Source: an uncultured Muribaculaceae bacterium
GTDB lineage: Bacteria; Bacteroidota; Bacteroidia; Bacteroidales; Muribaculaceae
Assembly (NCBI GenBank): GCA_910585755.1
Contig: CAJUFH010000024.1
Location: forward strand, 1-38,366
DNA: 38,366 bases
Direction of reading: 5' to 3'
Numbering within the stretch: the first letter of the stretch is position 1; each line of letters opens with the position of its first letter. The notes under the pieces were generated by a model. It made no database searches and was not told where the DNA came from. It worked only from the letters and a program-made list of their open reading frames with translations. Below are positions 30,998 through 38,366 of the stretch, one piece after another. The position numbers and the translations under genes are program-made.

Positions 30998-33439
30998 TTA
31001 GCGGAGGGAGACGACGGTGATGCCGGCGCCGCCGAACTGGACGTGCTCGTCGCGGTAGGAGGCGACGGAGGGGACGGTGTCGAGGTACTGGCGTATGGCC
31101 TGGCGGAGGGCGCCGGTGCCGGTGCCGTGGAGTATGCGCACTTCGTCCTGCGAGAACTGGGTGGCGTCGTCTATGAAGTAGGTTACGGCCTGGAGGGCTT
31201 CATCGGCTCGCATGCCGCGCACATCGATTTCGCGCTTGAAGCCGAGCTGTTTCTCTCGCATGGCGTCGGTGGTCGCGCTGCTGATGAAGGACGCGTTCTT
31301 GGCCCCGGAGGATGGCTTCGAGAGGGTGCGTTTCAGGCGGCTGAGGGCGACCTGCGTTTTCAGTATGCCGAAGGCCACTGTTGCCTGTTTGCCGGAAATC
31401 TCGAGGATGGTGCCGGGTTGTCCCTGCCCGTCGAGTTTCACGTTGTCGTTGACCGCGAGGGGGGCTTCCTGCTCGGTTTTGGCCGGCTGTTCGCGCTTTT
31501 TCTTCGGCGCTTTTTTCAGCAGGGGGTTGGCGCTCTGCCGTTCGGCGAGAAGTTCTTTTTTCTCCTGTTCGAGGCGGCGGCGCGCCTGGATCGTGCGCTC
31601 GCGTTCGGCGTTGCTTTCGCGGATTTCGCGCACGGCCCGTTCGATAGTCGCGTTACTGCCGTCGAGGATTTTGCGGGCCTCTTCCTTGGCTTCGGCCAGG
31701 ATTTCGCGGCGCTTTGAGCGTAGGGTATCCGCGTCCTCCTCGTAGCGGGCGAGGGTCTGCTCGATTTTTTTCTCTTTCTGGCGTATGGCGAGGCGTTTGT
31801 TCTCCCAGTATCGTTTGTCGCGGGCGATGTCGAGGAGGTAGCGGTCCATGTTGACGTAGTCGCTGCCGACGATTTCCTGCGCGTCGGCTATGATTTCGGC
31901 GGGGAGTCCGGTCTTGCGGGCGATTTCGAGGGCGAAAGAGCTTCCGGCGTTCCCTATCGAGAGGCGGAAGAGGGGCTGCATATGCTGGCGGTCGTAGAGC
32001 ATGGAGCCGTTGACCAGCCCCTCGGTCTCCTCGGCTAGGTGTTTGAGGTTCTGGTAGTGGGTTGTAATCACGCCCCACATATGCTTGTTGTTGAACTCTT
32101 TGAGTATCGCCTGGGCAATCGCGCCGCCGATTTGCGGCTCCGTCCCGCCGCCGAACTCGTCAATCAGAATCAGCGAGGAGGCACGGCCGTTGCCGAGGAA
32201 ATGCTTCATGTTGCGCAGATGGGAGGAATAGGTCGAGAGGTCGTCCTCGATAGACTGGTCATCGCCTATGTCGATGAAAATGTCGTCGAAGATTCCCATA
32301 TGGCTGTTCTCAAAGAGGGTAGGGAGGACGCCGCACTGGGCCATGTACTGCACGATGCCGACCGTCTTGAGGCACACCGACTTGCCTCCGGCATTAGGGC
32401 CGGAGATTATCAGCAGCCGCCGCGCCGGGGTGAGGGTGATGTCGAGCGGCACGATTTCCTTCCCCTGCCGGCGGAGCGATTCGAGGAGGACGGGATGGAC
32501 GGCGTGGTACCATTCCAGCTCCCGGCCGTCGGAGAGGGAGGGCATGCGGGCATCGACCTCGGCGGCATAGCGCGCCTTGGCGTGGATAAAGTCGAGCCGC
32601 CCCATGACTTCCGCCGAGACAAGCATTTCAGGTATCGCAGGGCGAAGCCGGGCGGTCAGTTCTCCGAGAATACGGGCGATTTCGCGGCGCTCGTCCATTT
32701 CCAGTTCCCTGGCGCGGTTGTTTACCTCGACGACCTCGGCCGGCTCGATGAAGAAGGTCTTGCCTGACGCGGATTCGTCGTGGACTATGCCGTTGATTTT
32801 GCGCTTGTTCATCGGGGAAACGGGGAGCACGAGTCTTCCGTCGCGCACCGAGGGAGAGGCATCAGCCTCTAGATAGCCGTCGGCTACCGCTCGGGCCATA
32901 ACCTTGCGCATAATCGAGTTTACCGCCCCCGAAATGCGGCTTAGCTCAGAGCGGATGTTGGCGAGCTCGGGGGAGGCGTTGTCGCGGATGTTGCCGTTCT
33001 GGTCGATCACACGGTCAATTTCGCGGATCACTTCGGGGAACGCCTCGAGCGCCTCCGCCTCGCGGCATAGGACGGGGTAGGGTGTGGCTCCCTCGTCGTT
33101 GCGCGAGCGGGCGAAGAAGGAGTTTACGTCGGCGAAGGTCTGCAGCGTGCGGCGAAGCTGCCGCAGCTCGTCGACCGAAACCGCCGAGCCTTCGACGCGT
33201 GCCCGCTTCAAAACAGGGGTCACGTCGGAGAGCCCTCCCAGGGGGAATCCCTCGTCGGAACCTATTGCCGCCATCATTTCGCTCACGCCGAGGAGCGCGC
33301 TCTCGACCGCGCCGAAATCGGTCAGAAACGACATTGCCTCAACCTCTTCCCTTCCGAGGGACGAGGCGCACAGCGCCGCGAGCCGCTTCCTTACGGCCTC
33401 GAAGCCAATCTTTCTTTCAAAACTGTCGGGGTATATCAA
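30998..33439 (-). CDS. mutS2: MutS2 family ATPase/endonuclease with Smr domain
   Basis: 813 residues from a TTG start. The protein has MutS-type clamp and lever helices, then the ATPase with Walker A SGPNAGGKS and Walker B LILIDEFGGGTEP. A long coiled coil follows (the EKKIEQTLARYEEDADTLRSK region and beyond), then a beta region, and a C-terminal Smr nuclease-like domain with IDVRGMRADEAL and LHGTGTGAL. MutS2 is linked to suppression of recombination and, in Firmicutes, to rescue of collided ribosomes. The frame is open 36 codons further upstream, but the family begins MIYPxxFE, reproduced here if TTG at 33439-33437 is read as Met. A -7 box also lies inside the longer frame. Convergent with the PUL operon and divergent from porQ. 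Confidence 0.95.
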   Translation of the reverse strand: MIYPDSFERKIGFEAVRKRLAALCASSLGREEVEAMSFLTDFGAVESALLGVSEMMAAIGSDEGFPLGGLSDVTPVLKRARVEGSAVSVDELRQLRRTLQTFADVNSFFARSRNDEGATPYPVLCREAEALEAFPEVIREIDRVIDQNGNIRDNASPELANIRSELSRISGAVNSIMRKVMARAVADGYLEADASPSVRDGRLVLPVSPMNKRKINGIVHDESASGKTFFIEPAEVVEVNNRARELEMDERREIARILGELTARLRPAIPEMLVSAEVMGRLDFIHAKARYAAEVDARMPSLSDGRELEWYHAVHPVLLESLRRQGKEIVPLDITLTPARRLLIISGPNAGGKSVCLKTVGIVQYMAQCGVLPTLFENSHMGIFDDIFIDIGDDQSIEDDLSTYSSHLRNMKHFLGNGRASSLILIDEFGGGTEPQIGGAIAQAILKEFNNKHMWGVITTHYQNLKHLAEETEGLVNGSMLYDRQHMQPLFRLSIGNAGSSFALEIARKTGLPAEIIADAQEIVGSDYVNMDRYLLDIARDKRYWENKRLAIRQKEKKIEQTLARYEEDADTLRSKRREILAEAKEEARKILDGSNATIERAVREIRESNAERERTIQARRRLEQEKKELLAERQSANPLLKKAPKKKREQPAKTEQEAPLAVNDNVKLDGQGQPGTILEISGKQATVAFGILKTQVALSRLKRTLSKPSSGAKNASFISSATTDAMREKQLGFKREIDVRGMRADEALQAVTYFIDDATQFSQDEVRILHGTGTGALRQAIRQYLDTVPSVASYRDEHVQFGGAGITVVSLR

Positions 33440-33472
33440 AATGCCTAATCTTGCTGTTTCTAATTCAAACAA

Positions 33473-33480
33473 CAAAATTA
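33473..33480 (-). promoter_or_regulatory. Promoter -7 box of mutS2 (TAATTTTG)
   Basis: On the minus strand TAATTTTG matches TAnnTTTG, with TTG elements upstream at plausible -33 spacing. It is about 34 bases before the TTG start. The 8-bp inverted repeat TGCCTAAT (33442-33449) and ATTAGGCA (33477-33484) brackets the start of the transcript and overlaps the box. Confidence 0.6.
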
Positions 33481-33662
33481 GGCAAATTTCTCCAATCAAC
33501 CGCAATGAAAGCCTCAAATGGCCGCTTTTCCGCTTCGACGAAGCCATATAAGTAATAGAGAGGGTGGGATTTATCGTGTGGAGACTGTGAAAAAGCGGGG
33601 GCGGGATATAATAAGCGGGGCGGGGGTTACGTTTTTAAGGTAAAAGATTTGACCGACAACAG

Positions 33663-34736
33663 ATGATCTTGCGACTTTCAGGGCGCGCCGGCGCCTTTCT
33701 GCGGCCTTTGGTTGCCGCGACGCTTCGCCGCGCCGCGGTTTTTGCGGTTATGGCTATGGCTGTGGCCGCGGCTGCGGCACAGGATGGGTCTACGGCATAT
33801 AACTATCTGAACGTCACGTCGTCGGCCCGCATTTACGGCCTTGGCGGGGTGAATATCACCGCCGTGGAGGACGAGCTGTCGGTGACAGACCAGAACCCCG
33901 CGCTTATGGGCCCGGAGATGGACAACCAGGTGCTGTTCGACTATATGCGTTATGTCGGCGAGTCGAATTTCGCCGGGGTCCGCTATGCCAGGGCTATCGG
34001 CGAGAGGGGCGCATGGGGCATCGGACTGCGCTATTTCGGCTACGGTGAGATGAAAGCGGCCGACGAGACGGGTGTCATTAACGGCACGTTCTCCCCGAAG
34101 GATATAAATTTCTCAGGCTCGTTCTCCTACGACATCACGGACCGTATCCGCGGCGGCGTGACGCTGAAATTCCTTTACAGCGCCTACGAGCAGTATTCCG
34201 CCATGGCGGTTGCCGCCGACCTCGGCCTGAATTATTATGACCCGGACCACGATTTCTCGGCTTCTATCGTCGGGGCGAACCTCGGCGGCCAGGTGAAGCG
34301 GTTCAACGACCAGAACGACAAGCTCCCGATGGACCTCCGCATCGGTCTCGCCAAAGGGTTCACTGGGATTCCTCTGCGCATTTCCATTACGGCGTGGAAT
34401 CTCACGAAATGGCATCTTCCGTATTGGGAGAGCGGCGACGGGACCTCCAAGGAGCCGTTCAAGAAGAAGGACTCGTTTTCATCGAACCTGTTCCGCCACC
34501 TTGTCTTCGGCCTTGACTTCGTGCCGAGCGACCGTTTCTTCGTGGCGCTGGGCTACAACTACAAGACCCGCACCGATATGTCGACCTACAAGCGCTCGTT
34601 TCTCAGCGGTTTCTCGCTCGGGGCGGGGCTTAACCTGCGCAAGGTGAGCCTGGCTGTGGCTCTCGCGCAGCCTCACACGGGGGCGACGACTTTCATGTTC
34701 AATCTGAATCTCAATCTGCAGGACCTGCTGCATTGA
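33663..34736 (+). CDS. porQ: Type IX secretion system protein PorQ
   Basis: A 357-residue outer-membrane beta-barrel protein. An Arg-rich then hydrophobic signal ends near residue 39 (AAAAAQDG). The mature part opens with AYNYLNVTSSARIYGLGG and DQNPALMGPEM, typical of PorQ, and continues as amphipathic beta strands to an aromatic/aliphatic end. PorQ works with PorZ, PorU and PorV in the T9SS attachment complex that removes the C-terminal signal and fixes cargo to the surface. It therefore fits the cargo tails seen on the 4186 and 6475 proteins. Followed by cmk after 17 bases. The porQ-cmk-ispH order is familiar in Bacteroidales. The long N-terminus may be a few residues over-extended. Confidence 0.88.
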   Translation: MILRLSGRAGAFLRPLVAATLRRAAVFAVMAMAVAAAAAQDGSTAYNYLNVTSSARIYGLGGVNITAVEDELSVTDQNPALMGPEMDNQVLFDYMRYVGESNFAGVRYARAIGERGAWGIGLRYFGYGEMKAADETGVINGTFSPKDINFSGSFSYDITDRIRGGVTLKFLYSAYEQYSAMAVAADLGLNYYDPDHDFSASIVGANLGGQVKRFNDQNDKLPMDLRIGLAKGFTGIPLRISITAWNLTKWHLPYWESGDGTSKEPFKKKDSFSSNLFRHLVFGLDFVPSDRFFVALGYNYKTRTDMSTYKRSFLSGFSLGAGLNLRKVSLAVALAQPHTGATTFMFNLNLNLQDLLH

Positions 34737-34753
34737 CAACCACATATCACACT

Positions 34754-35461
34754 ATGACTGATTCAAAGAAAATCATAATAGCTATCGACGGTTTCTCCTC
34801 ATCGGGGAAAAGCACGATGGCCAAGGCCCTGGCGCGCCGTATCGGCTACCGGTATGTCGATACCGGGGCGATGTACCGCGCCGTGACATTGTTCGCTATG
34901 CGCGAGGGGCTGATTTCGCCCGACGGCGTTGTCGACGCCGGGGAGCTGGAGCGCCGACTGCCGGAAATTGCGATTTCGTTCGCCCTGCAGCCTGACGGGA
35001 CGCAGCACACTCTCCTCAACGGGGAGGATGTCGAAAGCGAGATACGCGGCATGGAGGTTTCCAACCGCGTGTCGCCTGTTTCGGCGATAGCTGCCGTGCG
35101 CCGCGACCTGGTCGCGAAACAGCAGGCTTTCGGCCGCGAGCGGGGCATCGTGATGGACGGCCGCGATATAGGCACGACCGTATTCCCCGACGCCGAGTTG
35201 AAAATCTTCCTGGACGCTCCGGCAGAGTGTCGCGCCGAGCGCCGCGTCAAGGAGCTGCAGGCCAAGGGTCAGCAGGTAAGCTACGACGAGGTGCTTGCCA
35301 ACGTCAAGTCGCGCGACCACATCGACCAGACCCGCGAGGAGAGCCCGCTGCGCCGGGCGGAGGACGCGATCGGCCTCGACAACTCCTCGATGACGATTCC
35401 CCAGCAGGACGAATGGCTGATGGCGCGCTTCGCCGAGGCTCTTGAAAAAGCAAACTCCTGA
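34754..35461 (+). CDS. cmk: Cytidylate kinase
   Basis: A 235-residue cytoplasmic enzyme phosphorylating CMP and dCMP with ATP. The P-loop GFSSSGKST is at 13-21, followed by YVDTGAMYRA (34-43) of the NMP-binding region. Further conserved parts are DGRDIGTTVFPDAELKIFLDA and the lid RxxE-type sequence near AECRAERRVKEL. ATG 34754 is chosen over a TTG 21 bases upstream that overlaps porQ. Only 3 bases separate its stop from ispH, so the pair should be co-translated. Confidence 0.97.
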   Translation: MTDSKKIIIAIDGFSSSGKSTMAKALARRIGYRYVDTGAMYRAVTLFAMREGLISPDGVVDAGELERRLPEIAISFALQPDGTQHTLLNGEDVESEIRGMEVSNRVSPVSAIAAVRRDLVAKQQAFGRERGIVMDGRDIGTTVFPDAELKIFLDAPAECRAERRVKELQAKGQQVSYDEVLANVKSRDHIDQTREESPLRRAEDAIGLDNSSMTIPQQDEWLMARFAEALEKANS

Positions 35462-35464
35462 CTT

Positions 35465-36337
35465 ATGCCCCGCATCGAGATAGACGCAGATTCCGGCTTC
35501 TGCTTCGGAGTCGTGACCGCCATAAACAAGGCGGAGGAGGAGCTTGCCAAGGGGGAGGGGACGCTCTACTGCCTCGGGGACATAGTACATAACTCCGACG
35601 AGGTGAGCCGCCTGGCCCGCAAGGGATTGCGCATTATCAACCACGACGACCTCAGCGGCCTCACCGGGGCTCGCGTGCTTCTCCGCGCCCACGGGGAACC
35701 CCCCTCGACCTACCAGACCGCCCGGGAGCGGGGCATCGAGCTGATTGACGCGACCTGCCCGGTGGTGCTCCGGCTGCAACGCCGCATCAAGGAGTGCCAC
35801 GACCGCCAGTTGCCCGACCGCCCGCAGATTGTGATTTACGGCAAGCTCGGCCACGCCGAGGTTAACGGCCTCGTCGGGCAGACCGACGGGGAGGCGATTG
35901 TGGTCGAGGGGCTCGAGGATCTCGAGCGCATCGATTTCACCCGTCCCGTGGCGCTCTATTCGCAGACCACGAAGCCGATTTCGGGACTACGCGAGATTTC
36001 TGCCGAAATTGAGCGGCGTATGGCGCCGGGGGTAAGTTTCGAGAGCTACGACACGATTTGCCGCCAGGTTGCCAACCGCGTCGAGAAACTGCAGCGTTTC
36101 GCCTGCGGGCATGACGCCGTTATTTTCGTTTCCGGCAAGAAGAGCAGCAATGGAAAGGTACTGTACGCCAACTGTCGGGAGGTCAACCCCCGGACGTATA
36201 TGGTGAGCAATCCCGACGAAATCGACCCAGCGTGGCTCGCCGGGGTGGAGACCATCGGGGTATGCGGGGCTACTTCGACCCCCCGCTGGTTGATGGAACA
36301 GGTCAAAGAGAGAATCGAGAACCTTGATAAGCAATGA
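35465..36337 (+). CDS. ispH: 4-hydroxy-3-methylbut-2-enyl diphosphate reductase
   Basis: A 290-residue iron-sulfur enzyme performing the last step of the MEP isoprenoid pathway, making IPP and DMAPP. The three cluster cysteines are present: Cys13 (GFCFGV), Cys98 (DATCPV) and Cys199 (DTICRQ), matching the E. coli spacing of 12, 96 and 197. Substrate residues also appear: His42 (VHN), His76 (RAHGEPP), His130 and Glu132 (GHAEV), and the SxN element (SSNGK). The length equals the short single-domain form. Its last codon overlaps the next gene as ATGA. Confidence 0.98.
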   Translation: MPRIEIDADSGFCFGVVTAINKAEEELAKGEGTLYCLGDIVHNSDEVSRLARKGLRIINHDDLSGLTGARVLLRAHGEPPSTYQTARERGIELIDATCPVVLRLQRRIKECHDRQLPDRPQIVIYGKLGHAEVNGLVGQTDGEAIVVEGLEDLERIDFTRPVALYSQTTKPISGLREISAEIERRMAPGVSFESYDTICRQVANRVEKLQRFACGHDAVIFVSGKKSSNGKVLYANCREVNPRTYMVSNPDEIDPAWLAGVETIGVCGATSTPRWLMEQVKERIENLDKQ

Positions 36338-36636
36338 GACGTTTATATTCAGCAATGGTGTTTGCCGCGCTCGTAGTCGCTACCTCGTGCGTCGACCGCG
36401 CCAAGCAGGAACGCGAGGAAAACACCGCCAGGGTGCTCGGCAGGGCGCAGGCGATGGAGCTTTCGGCATCGGTGCCGCTCGACACGATCGAGATGGAGAA
36501 GCTGCTGATTGATGTCCGTTCCCGCGAGGCCGAGCTGCGCCGCAGGGGGCACGGCAAGGTCGCCGATGTCTACCTCGCGTCCTTCCTCGAGACGTTGGAT
36601 TCGGTTAATCCTTCTCTCGCCGCCGAACTAAGGTGA
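36334..36636 (+). CDS. Small hypothetical lipoprotein
   Basis: A 100-residue protein of unknown function. A signal peptide ends in a lipobox VVATSC (Cys19). The mature 80 residues are charged and mostly helical (Arg/Glu-rich, about 22-100), which suggests a short coiled coil or helical hairpin. It overlaps the ispH stop by four bases (ATGA), so it should be translated by coupling to ispH. No family was recognised. Confidence 0.8.
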   Translation: MRRLYSAMVFAALVVATSCVDRAKQEREENTARVLGRAQAMELSASVPLDTIEMEKLLIDVRSREAELRRRGHGKVADVYLASFLETLDSVNPSLAAELR

Positions 36637-36643
36637 GGACGTG

Positions 36644-36773
36644 TCATAACGGCCCATCTGGGTCGTCGCTTGAAGGCTCGGCCTCGGTCACAATCTTCAG
36701 ATTGCTCCCATCGGCCTCACCTCCAAGCTCCTACCATCTGAACCGTTCTGACAGCGCCCTCCCATCCGGGTAC
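36644..36773 (+). repeat. Long (130-bp) structured repeat; parent form of the 3947-3996 copy
   Basis: The ends match the minus strand of 3947-3996. Inside, two CCATCTG direct repeats (36654-36660 and 36734-36740) lie exactly 80 bases apart, the length missing from the short copy. The interior can fold: AACGG pairs with CCGTT near the ends, GCTTG-a-AGG pairs with CCT-c-CAAGC, and CAATC-TTCA-GATTG forms the tip. No reading frame or promoter is seen. It could be a palindromic mobile element or a structured RNA. Confidence 0.75.
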
Positions 36774-36892
36774 AAGAGAGTCTGTGCCTGAGTGAATACA
36801 ATGGTTTATACAAATCAAGTATTCTCTTCACCGTTCACTCTTTCCCCTTTCCCCTTTTTAAAAAGACAACCTATTGATTCAACTATCTATTT

Positions 36893-38296
36893 ATGGACAA
36901 ACTTGCTTCACATCTCCGTGAGGAGACTACCGGCGTTTTTTATGCCGCCACGCAGGCGATACGCCGCCACGCGTCGGGCAGCACGGTGCTGATTATAGCT
37001 ACCGTCGCCGCACTCGTCGTAGCCAACATTCCGCAGTTCAACCATCTTTATTTCGAGTTCTGGGAGCAGGAAGTGCGCCTTCAGCTCGGTTCCTTCAACC
37101 TCTTTTCCCATTCGGGCCATCCGATGAGCCTCATCGCGTTCATCAACGACGCTCTGATGGCTGTGTTCTTCTTCTCGATAGGCCTTGAAATCAAGCGCGA
37201 GATTCTCGTCGGCGAGCTGTCGTCGTTTCGCCAGGCGCTTCTGCCGATTATCGGAGCGTGCGGGGGAATGATTGTTCCCGTGGTGATTTTCACCTGCTTC
37301 GGGCGCGGCACTGACTACGCCCAGGGGGCCGCCATCCCTATGGCGACCGACATAGCGTTCTCGCTCGGAATCCTGTCGATACTCGGCAGCCGTGTCCCGA
37401 TCGCGCTGAAAGTGTTTCTGACCACGCTCGCCGTTGTCGACGACATAGGGGGCATTATCGTTATCGCTACCTGCTATTCGACAGGGATTGAGTACGTTCC
37501 GCTGTTGGTGGCCGTCGGTGTGCTGGCGATTCTTGTCTTAGGGCAGTTTATGAGAATCCAGAGTAAGATATTCTACCTCACACTGGGCGGGGTCGTATGG
37601 TTCCTGTTCCTCAACTCGGGTCTGCATCCGACAATCGCCGGAGTGCTTGTCGCCTTCTGCGTCCCCGCAAAGCCGGTGTTCAATCCGAAGAAATATATCC
37701 AACTGATTCGCGACTCGATCAGCCATTTCCGCGCCGAGGACGACGAGACGCTCAACCGCCGTTCCATTCTCAGCCACCAGCAGATGGACTGGCTGAAGCA
37801 GGTCGAGCACGCTTCCGACAAGGTGATTTCCCCGCTTCAGGAGCTTGAGGACTCTCTGCATCCGATTGTGAACTACTTCATCATCCCCCTCTTCGCCTTC
37901 GCCAACGCTGGCATATTCCTGCTTGACATGGATCCTGCGAGCATCGTCGAAGGTGTTTCCCTGGCGGTAATCGTCAGCCTCGTGGCGGGCAAGTTCCTCG
38001 GCATCTTCTCCTTCTCCTGGCTCGCCATAAAGCTCGGCATCGCGCCCAAACCCCAGGGGGCCAACTGGACCATGATGGCCGGAGCCGCCATGCTCGGCGG
38101 TATCGGATTCACCGTTTCCCTGTTTATCGCTAACCTCTCGTTCGGCACTCCCGAACAGCTCGACCTTCTCAACCATGCCAAGCTCGGCATCGTCGGCGGC
38201 TCGCTGATTGCCGGCATCCTCGGCTTCCTTATCCTTGCCCGCTCCCTCCCCGCCCACGCCCCCCAGTCCCGCGAGGACGCTTCGATTAAGCACTGA
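36893..38296 (+). CDS. nhaA: Na+/H+ antiporter NhaA
   Basis: A 467-residue inner-membrane antiporter exporting Na+ in exchange for H+. The conserved PMATDIAFSLG (149-159) and the paired transport aspartates Asp183-Asp184 in AVVDDIGG are present. The family's IGLEIKRE motif is at 96-103. About 11-12 membrane helices are visible. It is longer than the E. coli protein because of a hydrophilic loop (about 280-315) and a short N-terminal helix, common in Bacteroidales. It is preceded by the repeat at 36644 and a TTCACC-type C/T leader (36828-36858) and followed by its own terminator. Confidence 0.97.
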   Translation: MDKLASHLREETTGVFYAATQAIRRHASGSTVLIIATVAALVVANIPQFNHLYFEFWEQEVRLQLGSFNLFSHSGHPMSLIAFINDALMAVFFFSIGLEIKREILVGELSSFRQALLPIIGACGGMIVPVVIFTCFGRGTDYAQGAAIPMATDIAFSLGILSILGSRVPIALKVFLTTLAVVDDIGGIIVIATCYSTGIEYVPLLVAVGVLAILVLGQFMRIQSKIFYLTLGGVVWFLFLNSGLHPTIAGVLVAFCVPAKPVFNPKKYIQLIRDSISHFRAEDDETLNRRSILSHQQMDWLKQVEHASDKVISPLQELEDSLHPIVNYFIIPLFAFANAGIFLLDMDPASIVEGVSLAVIVSLVAGKFLGIFSFSWLAIKLGIAPKPQGANWTMMAGAAMLGGIGFTVSLFIANLSFGTPEQLDLLNHAKLGIVGGSLIAGILGFLILARSLPAHAPQSREDASIKH

Positions 38297-38313
38297 AAAA
38301 TAAGAATATATAA

Positions 38314-38350
38314 AGAGAGACTGTCTAACAAGTTTGGGCAGTCTCTTTTT
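38314..38350 (+). terminator. Terminator of nhaA
   Basis: AGAGACTG (38316-38323) pairs with CAGTCTCT (38339-38346), followed by TTTT. It starts about 20 bases after the nhaA stop. Its AGAGACTGTC lead-in resembles the ends of the MITE-like element (GAGATTGTCTG). Confidence 0.8.
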
Positions 38351-38366
38351 ATGGTCTAAACAGGCT

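Overview
The window looks like a chromosome segment of a GC-rich gut Bacteroidales, most likely a Muribaculaceae-like lineage. The signs are a SusC/SusD pair, TAnnTTTG-type promoter boxes instead of sigma70 boxes, starts without Shine-Dalgarno sequences, C-terminal sorting tails of type IX secretion (T9SS) cargo, a porQ gene, and a tRNA without an encoded CCA. The genus is inferred; no rRNA or other decisive marker is present.

Layout. 1-100: the 3' part of a tRNA-Leu(GAG) and its terminator. 404-9339: a mixed accessory block. It holds a serine-type sulfatase, a secreted PHP-fold hydrolase, a secreted protein with a T9SS tail, and a large multidomain protein split by a +1 frameshift in a C7 tract. 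9459-10475: a LacI-family regulator. 10802-29942: a co-directional run of nine genes, probably one operon. In order these are a sodium:solute symporter, an FAD oxidoreductase, SusC, SusD, a surface glycan-binding lipoprotein, two large secreted proteins with helical-hairpin toroid signatures, an SGNH esterase and a GH3 glycosidase with a PA14 insert. 30065-33439 (minus strand): a zinc metallopeptidase and MutS2. 33663-36636: porQ-cmk-ispH plus a small lipoprotein. 36893-38296: nhaA.

How it fits together. Positions 404-29942 read as a polysaccharide utilization locus (PUL) controlled by a LacI-type regulator. Identical operator-like palindromes (core GGAAACGTTYCC) lie before the symporter operon and before the T9SS-tailed protein at 4186. 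In both places the promoter-proximal site is centred the same 51.5 bp upstream of the start of the -7 box. The sulfatase and the esterase would strip substituents, SusCD and the lipoprotein would capture and import oligosaccharides, GH3 would trim them, and the symporter would bring products into the cytoplasm. No recognisable endo-acting glycanase or lyase is present. Three mutually related large proteins (5880-9339, 20686-23178, 23181-26138) and an FAD oxidoreductase fill that gap and are the best candidates for undescribed chemistry.

The intergenic regions carry several dispersed repeats: a GGTGCGCGAGGCG element (three copies), a BIME-like double palindrome, a 170-bp MITE-like element, and a structured 130-bp element with an 80-bp deletion derivative 33 kb away. 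All gene functions are from reading the sequence; no database search was run.
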